5,711 bases of DNA from an uncultured Elusimicrobia bacterium. GTDB taxonomy: Bacteria > Elusimicrobiota > Endomicrobiia > Endomicrobiales > Endomicrobiaceae. The DNA lies in contig ONUQ01000072.1 in the NCBI GenBank assembly GCA_900321055.1, forward strand, positions 1 through 5,711, written 5' to 3'. The notes under the pieces are model-generated. The model did no database searches. It was not told where the DNA came from and saw only the letters and a list, made by a program, of their open reading frames with translations. A program made the position numbers and the translations under genes. Positions 1 to 5,563 of this stretch are shown here, one piece after another. Positions within the stretch are counted from its first letter, which is position 1; every line of letters begins with the position of its first letter.

Positions 1-546
1 CTCTAAAATATAATCAATTGCTTCCTGTTTATAAGGATTTAACCATGTTATTTTATTTCTATCCTGCCAAAGAGAACCGTCAGGATTTTTTACTGCAAGC
101 TCCGGTTTTTTTCTTGGCATAACATTATCTCTAAAAACAACGATTCTTGCTATCGTATATATTCCTTTATCTTTAACTTCTTTTAAATATGGTTCAATAT
201 TCGGAATATATTTTGAATAAGTGATATTTCCTGAAATATTTTTTATGGAAATAGCACCATCAATTTCTTTTATATCTATAACAACCGCATTCATTTCCGT
301 ATTGTCCAATAAATCGTTTATTCTTTTTTTATGAATTTGTGAAGCGGATGCAAAAGTAGTTAAATGCATACCTTTAGCCTGAGAACCTGATATTTGTTCT
401 TTTTGGTTGAAGTTTTGTTCTTGTACTTGTTGCTCTTGTTCTATATCCTGATCAACGAGAATATCCGTTTGTCCTTCTTTGGCAAAACAAAAGTTTGATA
501 TTAATAATGTCATACATAAAATTAAAAATAATAAATTCTTTTTCAT
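1..546 (-). CDS. Secreted DUF4015-type putative glycosidase-like protein (3' end beyond window)
   Basis: The first 182 codons are present; the C-terminus runs off the left edge. Residues 1-22 form a signal peptide: Lys2-Lys3, a hydrophobic core, then a likely cut after FCFA. Residues 32-51 are a Gln/Glu-rich linker. From about residue 58 the protein matches my memory of the DUF4015 putative glycosyl-hydrolase family, a predicted TIM barrel: KGMHLTTFASAS (58-69), NAVVIDIKEIDG (86-97), KGIYTIARIVVFRD (127-140), KPELAVKNPDGSLW (147-160) and ITWLNPY (166-172). Asp91, Lys93 and Asp96 sit in the conserved strand. The substrate is unknown and catalysis is not shown; an envelope or extracellular polysaccharide is plausible. 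It starts 12 nt after the dxr stop with its ribosome site across that stop, so co-transcription with dxr is likely. The family call is fairly firm and the enzymatic role is inference. Confidence 0.85.
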   Translation of the reverse strand, partial: MKKNLLFLILCMTLLISNFCFAKEGQTDILVDQDIEQEQQVQEQNFNQKEQISGSQAKGMHLTTFASASQIHKKRINDLLDNTEMNAVVIDIKEIDGAISIKNISGNITYSKYIPNIEPYLKEVKDKGIYTIARIVVFRDNVMPRKKPELAVKNPDGSLWQDRNKITWLNPYKQEAIDYILE

Positions 547-553
547 TGAATAA

Positions 554-559
554 TCCTTT
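554..559 (-). promoter_or_regulatory. Ribosome binding site of the DUF4015-type gene
   Basis: AAAGGA on the minus strand lies 7 nt upstream of the ATG at 546-544. It fixes that start codon. It shares one base with the dxr stop codon (561-559), so a ribosome finishing dxr sits on the next gene's binding site, which suggests translational coupling. Confidence 0.75.
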
Positions 560-1719
560 TAAATTAAATTTTTTATAACAATTTCTGCTTGTTGCCTTGC
601 CCATAAATCCGATTCAATATATTTTGAAATATTTTTTGATTTTATTACTTTATGCTGTTTTACAACGGTTTCTATAATTTTAGGTATCATATCAAATCCG
701 ATTTTTTGTGCAAGAAAATATTTTACGGCTACTTCATTTACGGCACTCATAACAGCCGGCATAGTACCACCGATTTTTGCACAATTGTATGCTATTTGTA
801 AACATTTGAACTTTTTAAAATTCGGATTAAAAAATTCTAATTTTGATACTTCCGCCAAATCTAATCTTTTTATATAACAATTTTTTCTATTCGGATAAGA
901 TAAAGCATATTGTATGGGCAATGTCATATCGGGGTTAGACAATTGTGCCATAACACATCCGTCATTAAATTCAACCATGGAATGAACTACAGATTGCGGG
1001 TGTATTAAAATATCAATCTTATCTATGGGAATATCAAATAAAACAGAGGCTTCTATTGCTTCAAGTCCTTTATTCATTAATGTAGCAGAGTCTATTGTGA
1101 TTTTTTTCCCCATTTTCCATGTAGGATGAGCAAGTGCATCTTTTACCGTAATATCTTTAAAATCTTTTGTTGATTTATAAAATGGTCCGCCTGAAGCCGT
1201 AAGCAATATTCTTTTTATTGACTTTTTGTTTTCTTTTCCTATACATTGAAATATTGCCGAATGTTCACTGTCTACCGGAAGAACCGATACACCGTTTTCT
1301 TTTGCCGTTTGCATTATTAACGAACCGGCCATAACTAATGCTTCTTTATTTGCTATTGCGATATTTTTTTTAGCTTTTATTGCACAAAGTAAAGGTTCCA
1401 GCCCTATTGCACCGACTACAGAACTTAACACCATGTCAACAGACTTTATTGTGGCAACTCTGTTTAATCCTTCTTTACCGAAATATACTTTCGTTTTGTA
1501 TTTTTTGCTAATACACCATTTCTTTAACAATTCAGCATTTTTTTCTGAATCCAACGAAACAGTTAACGGTTTAAATTTTGAGATTTGTTCTTTTAAAAGT
1601 TCTATGTTTGAACCGGCTGAAAGTCCGCAAACTTTAAATTCTTTTTTAGCTTTAGCAATAAATTCTAAAGTTTGAACTCCGATTGAACCTGTTGAACCGA
1701 GTATAGAAATATTTTTCAT
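559..1719 (-). CDS. dxr: 1-deoxy-D-xylulose 5-phosphate reductoisomerase
   Basis: Cytoplasmic enzyme of the MEP isoprenoid pathway. It rearranges and reduces DXP to 2-C-methyl-D-erythritol 4-phosphate using NADPH and a divalent metal. At 386 aa the length is normal for the family and the gene looks intact. The NADPH-binding loop GSTGSIG is at residues 8-14 and IANKEALVMAG at 122-132. Metal ligands Asp150 and Glu152 are in PVDSEHSAIF, and Glu220 is in NKGLEAIEA. Substrate-binding residues are Ser176 (TASGGPF), His198, Ser211, Asn216 and Lys217; the flap region PTWKMGKK is at 199-206. HPQSVVHSMVEF (240-251) and QLSNPDMTLPIQYAL (259-273) are also typical. The ATG at 1719 is supported by an AGGGAG site 5 nt upstream. 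It is preceded by the only sizeable gap in the window, so it probably has its own promoter, and is followed 12 nt later by the DUF4015-type gene. Confidence 0.98.
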   Translation of the reverse strand: MKNISILGSTGSIGVQTLEFIAKAKKEFKVCGLSAGSNIELLKEQISKFKPLTVSLDSEKNAELLKKWCISKKYKTKVYFGKEGLNRVATIKSVDMVLSSVVGAIGLEPLLCAIKAKKNIAIANKEALVMAGSLIMQTAKENGVSVLPVDSEHSAIFQCIGKENKKSIKRILLTASGGPFYKSTKDFKDITVKDALAHPTWKMGKKITIDSATLMNKGLEAIEASVLFDIPIDKIDILIHPQSVVHSMVEFNDGCVMAQLSNPDMTLPIQYALSYPNRKNCYIKRLDLAEVSKLEFFNPNFKKFKCLQIAYNCAKIGGTMPAVMSAVNEVAVKYFLAQKIGFDMIPKIIETVVKQHKVIKSKNISKYIESDLWARQQAEIVIKNLI

Positions 1720-1724
1720 CGTTT

Positions 1725-1730
1725 CTCCCT
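1725..1730 (-). promoter_or_regulatory. Ribosome binding site of dxr
   Basis: AGGGAG on the minus strand, 5 nt upstream of the dxr ATG, is the strongest Shine-Dalgarno match in the window. It shows that the organism uses SD-directed initiation, which matters when judging the two genes here that have poor or no SD. Confidence 0.8.
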
Positions 1731-1783
1731 AAAAAAACAAATATTATTTAAAGAAATTTAATTAAGTATATATTACAATGTTT

Positions 1784-1811
1784 ATTATAGAATTTTATTG
1801 TATTATTTAAA
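1784..1811 (-). promoter_or_regulatory. Possible sigma70-type promoter for dxr
   Basis: In the 134-nt gap before dxr, a perfect TATAAT (minus strand, 1789-1784) lies 16 nt downstream of TTTAAA (1811-1806), which matches the TTGACA consensus at 4 of 6 positions. Transcription would start near 1777, giving a leader of roughly 58 nt. The region is nearly pure A/T, so chance matches are easy; the position in the only real gap is the main support. Confidence 0.3.
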
Positions 1812-1853
1812 AGAATATATAATTTATTTATATACTTTATATTATATAAAAAA

Positions 1854-3689
1854 TTATTCTTTAATTCGTTTTAAAGCATTTATTGCTTTTTTATGTGTCG
1901 GATCCAATCTTAATGTAAGCTCAAACATTTTTTCTGCTTCAAAATATTTTCCTTTTGCATATAAAAGTAATCCTTCATTGTACTTAAATTCTGCCAGTTC
2001 CTTATCTGTTGCTCCTTCTTGTTTTTCTTCTGCCTGTTCTTTGTCTTTATTTGCTTCCAGTAATTTTGATAACTCTTTTACGGATTTGTCTATATAATCC
2101 TTGGCTAAAGAATAATAATTGAATGACAGATTAACATACTTTGAATTTTTTATAAATGTTTGTAATTTTTCCATTTGTTTTATACATTTAATCCATTGCT
2201 TATTTTTATAAAGCATAATTCCGTTTCTTAACATTGTATTCGCTTCAAATTCAAAGTCTTTTTTATTTTTTTCTTCTATTGAATCCGTAATGATTTTATT
2301 AACTTTATCATAATATTGTTTTATTTCCGTATTTTTATTATTAAATTGTAAATATTTTGTCCACTCTGTTAAACATTGATTGTAATTACCTTCATAATAA
2401 TTCTTGTATCCGGACCAGTATGCATAATCAGAAAAATTGCTGTCGTATTTTGATTTGGAATGTTTAGTCATTAATTTTTTTATTTTATTGTAGTAAAATT
2501 TTGGCGAATCGTAAGACGGATAATTTATTATAATTTTTTGCAATATATCCGTAGAATATAAATATTGTTTTTTATTATAATATTCTTTTGCTTCGTTAAA
2601 TAATTTTTCTGCTTCCTGTTGAGATAATTTTTCTATATTTAATGCCGTTTGTGCCTCTTTAGTTAAATCCGGTTTACTTTCATTTATCTGCTTTTGAGAT
2701 GTCTTTTCTACACTTAATGCAGGTTGTTCTATTTTTGCAAAATTTGATTTGTTTTTATGTCTGTTGCCCCATCTGTAAGCCAAAGAAAATCTGTTTATCA
2801 AATCTATTTCATTAAAATCCATGGAATAATTTACCGTAAAAGCCGAAATGTTTACTCCAAAACCGGCTGTAATATGGTCAGGATAGTATCCGACTCTGGC
2901 TGCATATTTTTCCATAAGTTTATATTCCAGTCCTGCAAAAAGTTCATTATATGTATCTTCGTTTTTTATGTCTATTGATAATGTGATTGTATCTTTAGTA
3001 TTAAATCTGTAAATCACGGGAACTTCCATTAATGTAGAAAGTCTAAATATATTTTGAAATTTTTCATTATATTCATCAAGTTTTATTCCGGTTTGTAAAA
3101 AATTTTGCATAGAAAAGCCTACACCGAATTTTGCTTGGGTATATTTTATATCCACATTGTTAAAATATTTTGAAAGACCTAAATCTAATGCAAAACCACC
3201 GTTTTTCTTAACATATAAATCCTGATAAATATATTTTAAATTGACACCTACTGCAGTTTCTATCGGTTTTATCATTGTAGCTAATGCAAAAATATATGCC
3301 CACTGATTTGTTGTTACTTTTTTAGGTGCATCAAAAGGATCTTTCCTTAACTCTATATCACCGCTGGCTAAATTTATTGCAGAAAATCCAAAAGATAAAT
3401 TATTAAACATTCTGTAATTTAACGATGCCGAATTATATGAAGTTCCGTCAAAAAGGTTATATCTTGATAATATAATATTGTTGTAATCAAAATAACTTAA
3501 CAATGAACTGTTATGATAAATTATAGACGGATCATTTAAATTGTTTAATGCGGTTTCTCCCTGTGCAAATGACGATACGGACGGACCGTGTGAAAGAAAA
3601 TTCTTTCTTTTTCCTGTAGCATATATATTTGAAACTATACATATTGATATTATTAAAATTAAAATTATTTTATTACTAATAGTCTGCAT
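1854..3689 (-). CDS. PorV/PorQ-like outer-membrane beta-barrel protein with C-terminal TPR repeats
   Basis: A 611-aa envelope protein in two parts. Residues 1-24 are a signal peptide ending NIYA. Residues about 30-308 resemble the PorV/PorQ (UPF0164-like) outer-membrane family: an N-terminal segment with GETALNNLNDPSIIYHNSSLLSYF, then many alternating beta strands such as LSFGFSAINLASGDIEL, FALDLGLSKYF, AKFGVGFSMQNF and YAARVGYYPDHITAGFGVNI, ending FSLAYRWG. Residues about 309-355 are a charged linker with a degenerate 25-residue duplication. Residues about 357-611 are helical with TPR-like units near 357-407, 419-468, 478-540 and 564-611; the last (YNEGLLLYAKGKYFEAEKMFELTLRLDPTHKKA) is the clearest. 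A TPR tail would face the periplasm and could bind a partner. PorV is known in Bacteroidetes as the type IX shuttle; that role here is inference. Its frame overlaps the end of the FlgD-domain gene by 25 nt. No other ATG precedes the hydrophobic core, so ATG 3689 is the best start. Confidence 0.85.
   Translation of the reverse strand: MQTISNKIILILIISICIVSNIYATGKRKNFLSHGPSVSSFAQGETALNNLNDPSIIYHNSSLLSYFDYNNIILSRYNLFDGTSYNSASLNYRMFNNLSFGFSAINLASGDIELRKDPFDAPKKVTTNQWAYIFALATMIKPIETAVGVNLKYIYQDLYVKKNGGFALDLGLSKYFNNVDIKYTQAKFGVGFSMQNFLQTGIKLDEYNEKFQNIFRLSTLMEVPVIYRFNTKDTITLSIDIKNEDTYNELFAGLEYKLMEKYAARVGYYPDHITAGFGVNISAFTVNYSMDFNEIDLINRFSLAYRWGNRHKNKSNFAKIEQPALSVEKTSQKQINESKPDLTKEAQTALNIEKLSQQEAEKLFNEAKEYYNKKQYLYSTDILQKIIINYPSYDSPKFYYNKIKKLMTKHSKSKYDSNFSDYAYWSGYKNYYEGNYNQCLTEWTKYLQFNNKNTEIKQYYDKVNKIITDSIEEKNKKDFEFEANTMLRNGIMLYKNKQWIKCIKQMEKLQTFIKNSKYVNLSFNYYSLAKDYIDKSVKELSKLLEANKDKEQAEEKQEGATDKELAEFKYNEGLLLYAKGKYFEAEKMFELTLRLDPTHKKAINALKRIKE
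2619..2727 (-). repeat. Degenerate in-frame duplication in the barrel-TPR linker
   Basis: Two 34-nt segments, 2619-2652 and 2694-2727, match at 27 of 34 positions and are offset by 75 nt (25 codons). In protein they are ALSVEKTSQK (324-333) and ALNIEKLSQQ (349-358). Most differences are C/T changes, as expected of an old tandem duplication drifting to higher AT. Confidence 0.6.
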
Positions 3690-4843
3690 CTTTCCGTTTT
3701 TGTTGTCCCCGAATACTTTTTCTTAACTATACACAAATATGTTCCGTTGTATAAAGTATTACCGTAATCATCTTTACCGTCGTAAACAATTTCATTATTA
3801 CCTTTAGATAAATTATTTTTTGAAGTATGATAAATTTTGTCACCATACTCGGAGTAAACATCAAAATCTATATTGCCGTCTTCGTGCATTTCAAAAAAAA
3901 TTCTTGTTTTTTCTTTTAGAGGATTAAACGGGTTTGGAGCATTATACATTTTTTTGATTTCACCCAATGTAACAAAATTAAATGTTTTAGGGTTCAACAA
4001 TTTTGCACCATACTGATTTTCAACTTCAACTCTCCAATAATATCTTGTTCTTGGTGATAAATTGTATGCAATATAAGAATTTTGTGTTTCTAAATTGTAA
4101 CTTTGCATAGAATCTTCCGATGTTCCTAAAAACAAAGTGTATTTTAATATGTCATCTTCTACACCTTTTGTTGCATTCCAACTGAAATTTAAAACAGTAT
4201 TTGAATTTCCTATGCCATCTTGTAAATTAGGATTTAAATTTACAAATGAGTGCGGCCTTTCCGTAACAATAAATGTTTTTATCGGGGAAATATATTCGTT
4301 AGGATAATTTTCGTTATCTGCAACGATATAATATTTATATGTTCCGTAATCCAATTCCAAATTTATGGAATAATCGTTATTTCCCGCATAAGCTAAATTT
4401 GCCTGTTTCCAACTTTCGGATGAATTTTGTTTTATGTAATATATTTTAGGATAACTGTTTGATATGGGAAGATTGTAGAAATCGGTGTAGGTTACTTTTA
4501 TATTTACATTACTTTCGCTTTTTATACTAATAACATCTTTTAAACTTTTGGAAGTTATTAATGTTATTTCCGTATTTGGAACATAATCAAAAATACTAAA
4601 AAATGATTGAGATACGGCTAGGCTATTATTGCCATAGTTACATGTCAATTCCGAAACTTCCCGATGACCTTGAGTCACTCCGATATAATCAATATAAGAA
4701 TCTACGGTTATCCAATCAGCTTGTTGAGAAAAAACTGCAACCTTTTGTTCTATTTTTAGTTCTGTTTCATCAACAGACATAGATATTGCATATATATTTG
4801 ATACTATCAACGATAATATAATTATCAAAGAAATTTTTTTCAT
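3665..4843 (-). CDS. Secreted surface protein with Fn3-like and FlgD-Ig/type IX-like C-terminal domain
   Basis: A 392-aa exported protein of unknown specific role. Residues 1-19 are a signal peptide (MKK, hydrophobic core, cut after NIYA). Residues 20-107 are not recognised. Residues about 108-195 look like a beta-sandwich (KIYYIKQNSSESWKQ ... YGTYKYYIVADNENYPNEY). Residues about 197-293 look like fibronectin type III, with LNFSWNATKG, LSPRTRYYWRVEVEN and FNFVT. Residues 299-392 form the end domain: APNPFNP (302-308), FDVYSEYGDKIY (327-338), WT-like position YDGKDDYGNTLYNGTYLCIVK (354-374) and a terminal strand RLLVIK. This fits the FlgD-Ig-like fold and resembles type IX sorting domains, suggesting an outer-membrane-exported or surface-anchored product. 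The gene starts 12 nt after tRNA-Pro and has no Shine-Dalgarno there; the signal peptide supports the ATG at 4843. It is followed by the PorV-like gene in an overlapping frame, so the two are probably co-expressed. Domain calls are moderate, function open. Confidence 0.85.
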   Translation of the reverse strand: MKKISLIIILSLIVSNIYAISMSVDETELKIEQKVAVFSQQADWITVDSYIDYIGVTQGHREVSELTCNYGNNSLAVSQSFFSIFDYVPNTEITLITSKSLKDVISIKSESNVNIKVTYTDFYNLPISNSYPKIYYIKQNSSESWKQANLAYAGNNDYSINLELDYGTYKYYIVADNENYPNEYISPIKTFIVTERPHSFVNLNPNLQDGIGNSNTVLNFSWNATKGVEDDILKYTLFLGTSEDSMQSYNLETQNSYIAYNLSPRTRYYWRVEVENQYGAKLLNPKTFNFVTLGEIKKMYNAPNPFNPLKEKTRIFFEMHEDGNIDFDVYSEYGDKIYHTSKNNLSKGNNEIVYDGKDDYGNTLYNGTYLCIVKKKYSGTTKTERCRLLVIK

Positions 4844-4855
4844 ACATATAAAAAA

Positions 4856-4929
4856 TCGGGGTGACTGGACTTGAACCAGCGGCCTCTCCCTCCCGAAGGG
4901 AGCGCACTAGCCAACTGTGCTACACCCCG
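4856..4929 (-). tRNA. tRNA-Pro, anticodon CGG
   Basis: A 74-nt cloverleaf that folds without mismatches. The acceptor stem is CGGGGTG with CACCCCG, the D stem GCAC with GTGC around AGTTGGCTA, and the anticodon stem CTCCC with GGGAG around TTCGGGA, giving anticodon CGG followed by G37. The variable loop is AGGCC, and the T stem GCTGG with CCAGT (one G-T pair) encloses TTCAAGT. The first pair C1-G72, A73 and G37 are typical of bacterial proline tRNAs. The 3' CCA is not encoded: A73 is followed directly by six T, so CCA must be added after processing. It sits 8 nt after the merR stop and 12 nt before the next gene's ATG, so it is very likely cut out of a longer mRNA. Confidence 0.97.
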
Positions 4930-4937
4930 ACAATAAC

Positions 4938-5291
4938 CTATTGTTCCAAAACTTTAAGAATATCTTCTAATTCTTGTTTAATCTCATCAAAAACCTTTGT
5001 ATCTATACAGTTTTCTTTATTAAAAAGAGTATCGTTTTGTACTTTTTTCCTTTTATCTTTTGTAAGGAATTTTTTTACTCCTTGTATCGTAAGTTTTTTA
5101 TTATATAATAAATCTTTTATTTGATTTATTATTTCAACATCTGCATTAGAATATTTTCTAATACCGGAATATCTTTCCGGCTTTATTTGTCTAAATTCTT
5201 TTTCCCAATATCTCAATGTATAATCGGGAACTCCCGTCCTTTGAGAAACATCTTTTATATTCAAATATTTTTTATCTGCATTATCAGTCAT
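4938..5291 (-). CDS. Small MerR-family transcriptional regulator
   Basis: A 117-aa DNA-binding protein. The winged helix-turn-helix begins with YLNIKDVSQRTGVPDYTLRYWEKEF (9-33), where TLRYWE is the family hallmark, followed by the wing IKPERYSGIRKYSNADV (36-52) and helices through IINQIKDLLYNKKLTIQGVKKFL (54-76). Residues about 98-116 form a short amphipathic helix able to make the usual antiparallel dimer coiled coil. There is no effector domain and only one cysteine (Cys95), so metal or redox sensing of the MerR/SoxR kind is not indicated. It belongs with the short MerR proteins often found beside IHF/HU genes; its targets are unknown. Its ATG overlaps the HU stop by 8 nt (ATGACTGA), and an AAGAGA site lies 6 nt upstream inside the HU gene, so translation is likely coupled. 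tRNA-Pro follows 8 nt after the stop. Confidence 0.93.
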   Translation of the reverse strand: MTDNADKKYLNIKDVSQRTGVPDYTLRYWEKEFRQIKPERYSGIRKYSNADVEIINQIKDLLYNKKLTIQGVKKFLTKDKRKKVQNDTLFNKENCIDTKVFDEIKQELEDILKVLEQ

Positions 5292-5547
5292 TGAATATCT
5301 CTTTTGATTGTTTAAACCTTATTTTCTTTTTCGGTTCTATCAAAATTGTTTCCCCTGTTTTAGGATTTCTCCCTTTTTTTACTTCAGTTGTAATCAAATT
5401 AAAACTTCCAAAACCCGTAATAACAACTTTTTGCCCGTTAACTATAGAAGTCAACATCTCTTCAAAAATCGTATTTACTACAATCACTGCATCTTTTTTT
5501 GAAGGCATCATTTGAGATATTTTTTCTATCAAATCATGTTTAGTCAT
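5284..5547 (-). CDS. HU/IHF-family DNA-binding protein
   Basis: A small basic nucleoid protein of 87 aa, near the family's usual 90. The helical N-terminal dimerisation part is MTKHDLIEKISQMMPSKKDAVIVVNTIFEEMLTSIVNGQ (1-39). It is followed by the beta saddle VVITGFGSFNLITT (41-54), the DNA-clamping arm with KKGRNPKTGETILI (57-70), and the C-terminal KKKIRFKQSKEIF (73-85). Pro62 in RNPKTGE is the residue that wedges into DNA at kinks. The GRNPKTGE form and the neighbourhood (merR then tRNA-Pro) recall IHF alpha more than HU, but sequence alone does not settle homodimer HU against heterodimer IHF, so no symbol is assigned. It starts 14 nt after gpsA with an AAGGA site placed across the gpsA stop, and its own stop overlaps the merR start. 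Confidence 0.93.
   Translation of the reverse strand: MTKHDLIEKISQMMPSKKDAVIVVNTIFEEMLTSIVNGQKVVITGFGSFNLITTEVKKGRNPKTGETILIEPKKKIRFKQSKEIFND
5298..5303 (-). promoter_or_regulatory. Ribosome binding site of merR
   Basis: AAGAGA on the minus strand, inside the last codons of the HU gene, lies 6 nt upstream of the merR ATG at 5291. It supports that start and the 8-nt overlap of the two genes. Confidence 0.55.
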
Positions 5548-5558
5548 CTTTTTAAATA

Positions 5559-5563
5559 TCCTT
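5559..5563 (-). promoter_or_regulatory. Ribosome binding site of the HU/IHF gene
   Basis: AAGGA on the minus strand overlaps the gpsA stop (GAG TAA GGA). It is 11 nt from the HU/IHF ATG, at the long end of the usual spacing. It supports the ATG at 5547 and coupling to gpsA translation. Confidence 0.6.

Noticed and set aside
1816..1848. Inverted repeat TATATAAT / ATTATATA downstream of the PorV-TPR stop, as a terminator
   Set aside because: The 8-bp stem is all A/T with a 17-nt loop and no clean T-run follows. Such pairs arise easily by chance in this composition.
1720..1853. Riboswitch or structured leader upstream of dxr
   Set aside because: The gap is almost entirely A/T with no paired GC-containing stems or known conserved riboswitch core.
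1433..2097. Open frames on the plus strand at 1433-1675 and 1798-2097
   Set aside because: They lie opposite dxr and the PorV-TPR gene, have no recognisable domains, and look like antisense shadows of real codons.
4850..4855. T6 run on the minus strand right after tRNA-Pro, as an intrinsic terminator
   Set aside because: The only preceding stem is the tRNA itself, there is no separate GC-rich hairpin, and a gene starts 7 nt later. Partial attenuation is possible but not supported.
4861..5515. Open frames on the plus strand at 4861-5124 and 5216-5515
   Set aside because: The first runs through the tRNA and antisense to merR; the second is antisense to merR and the HU/IHF gene. Neither has family features.
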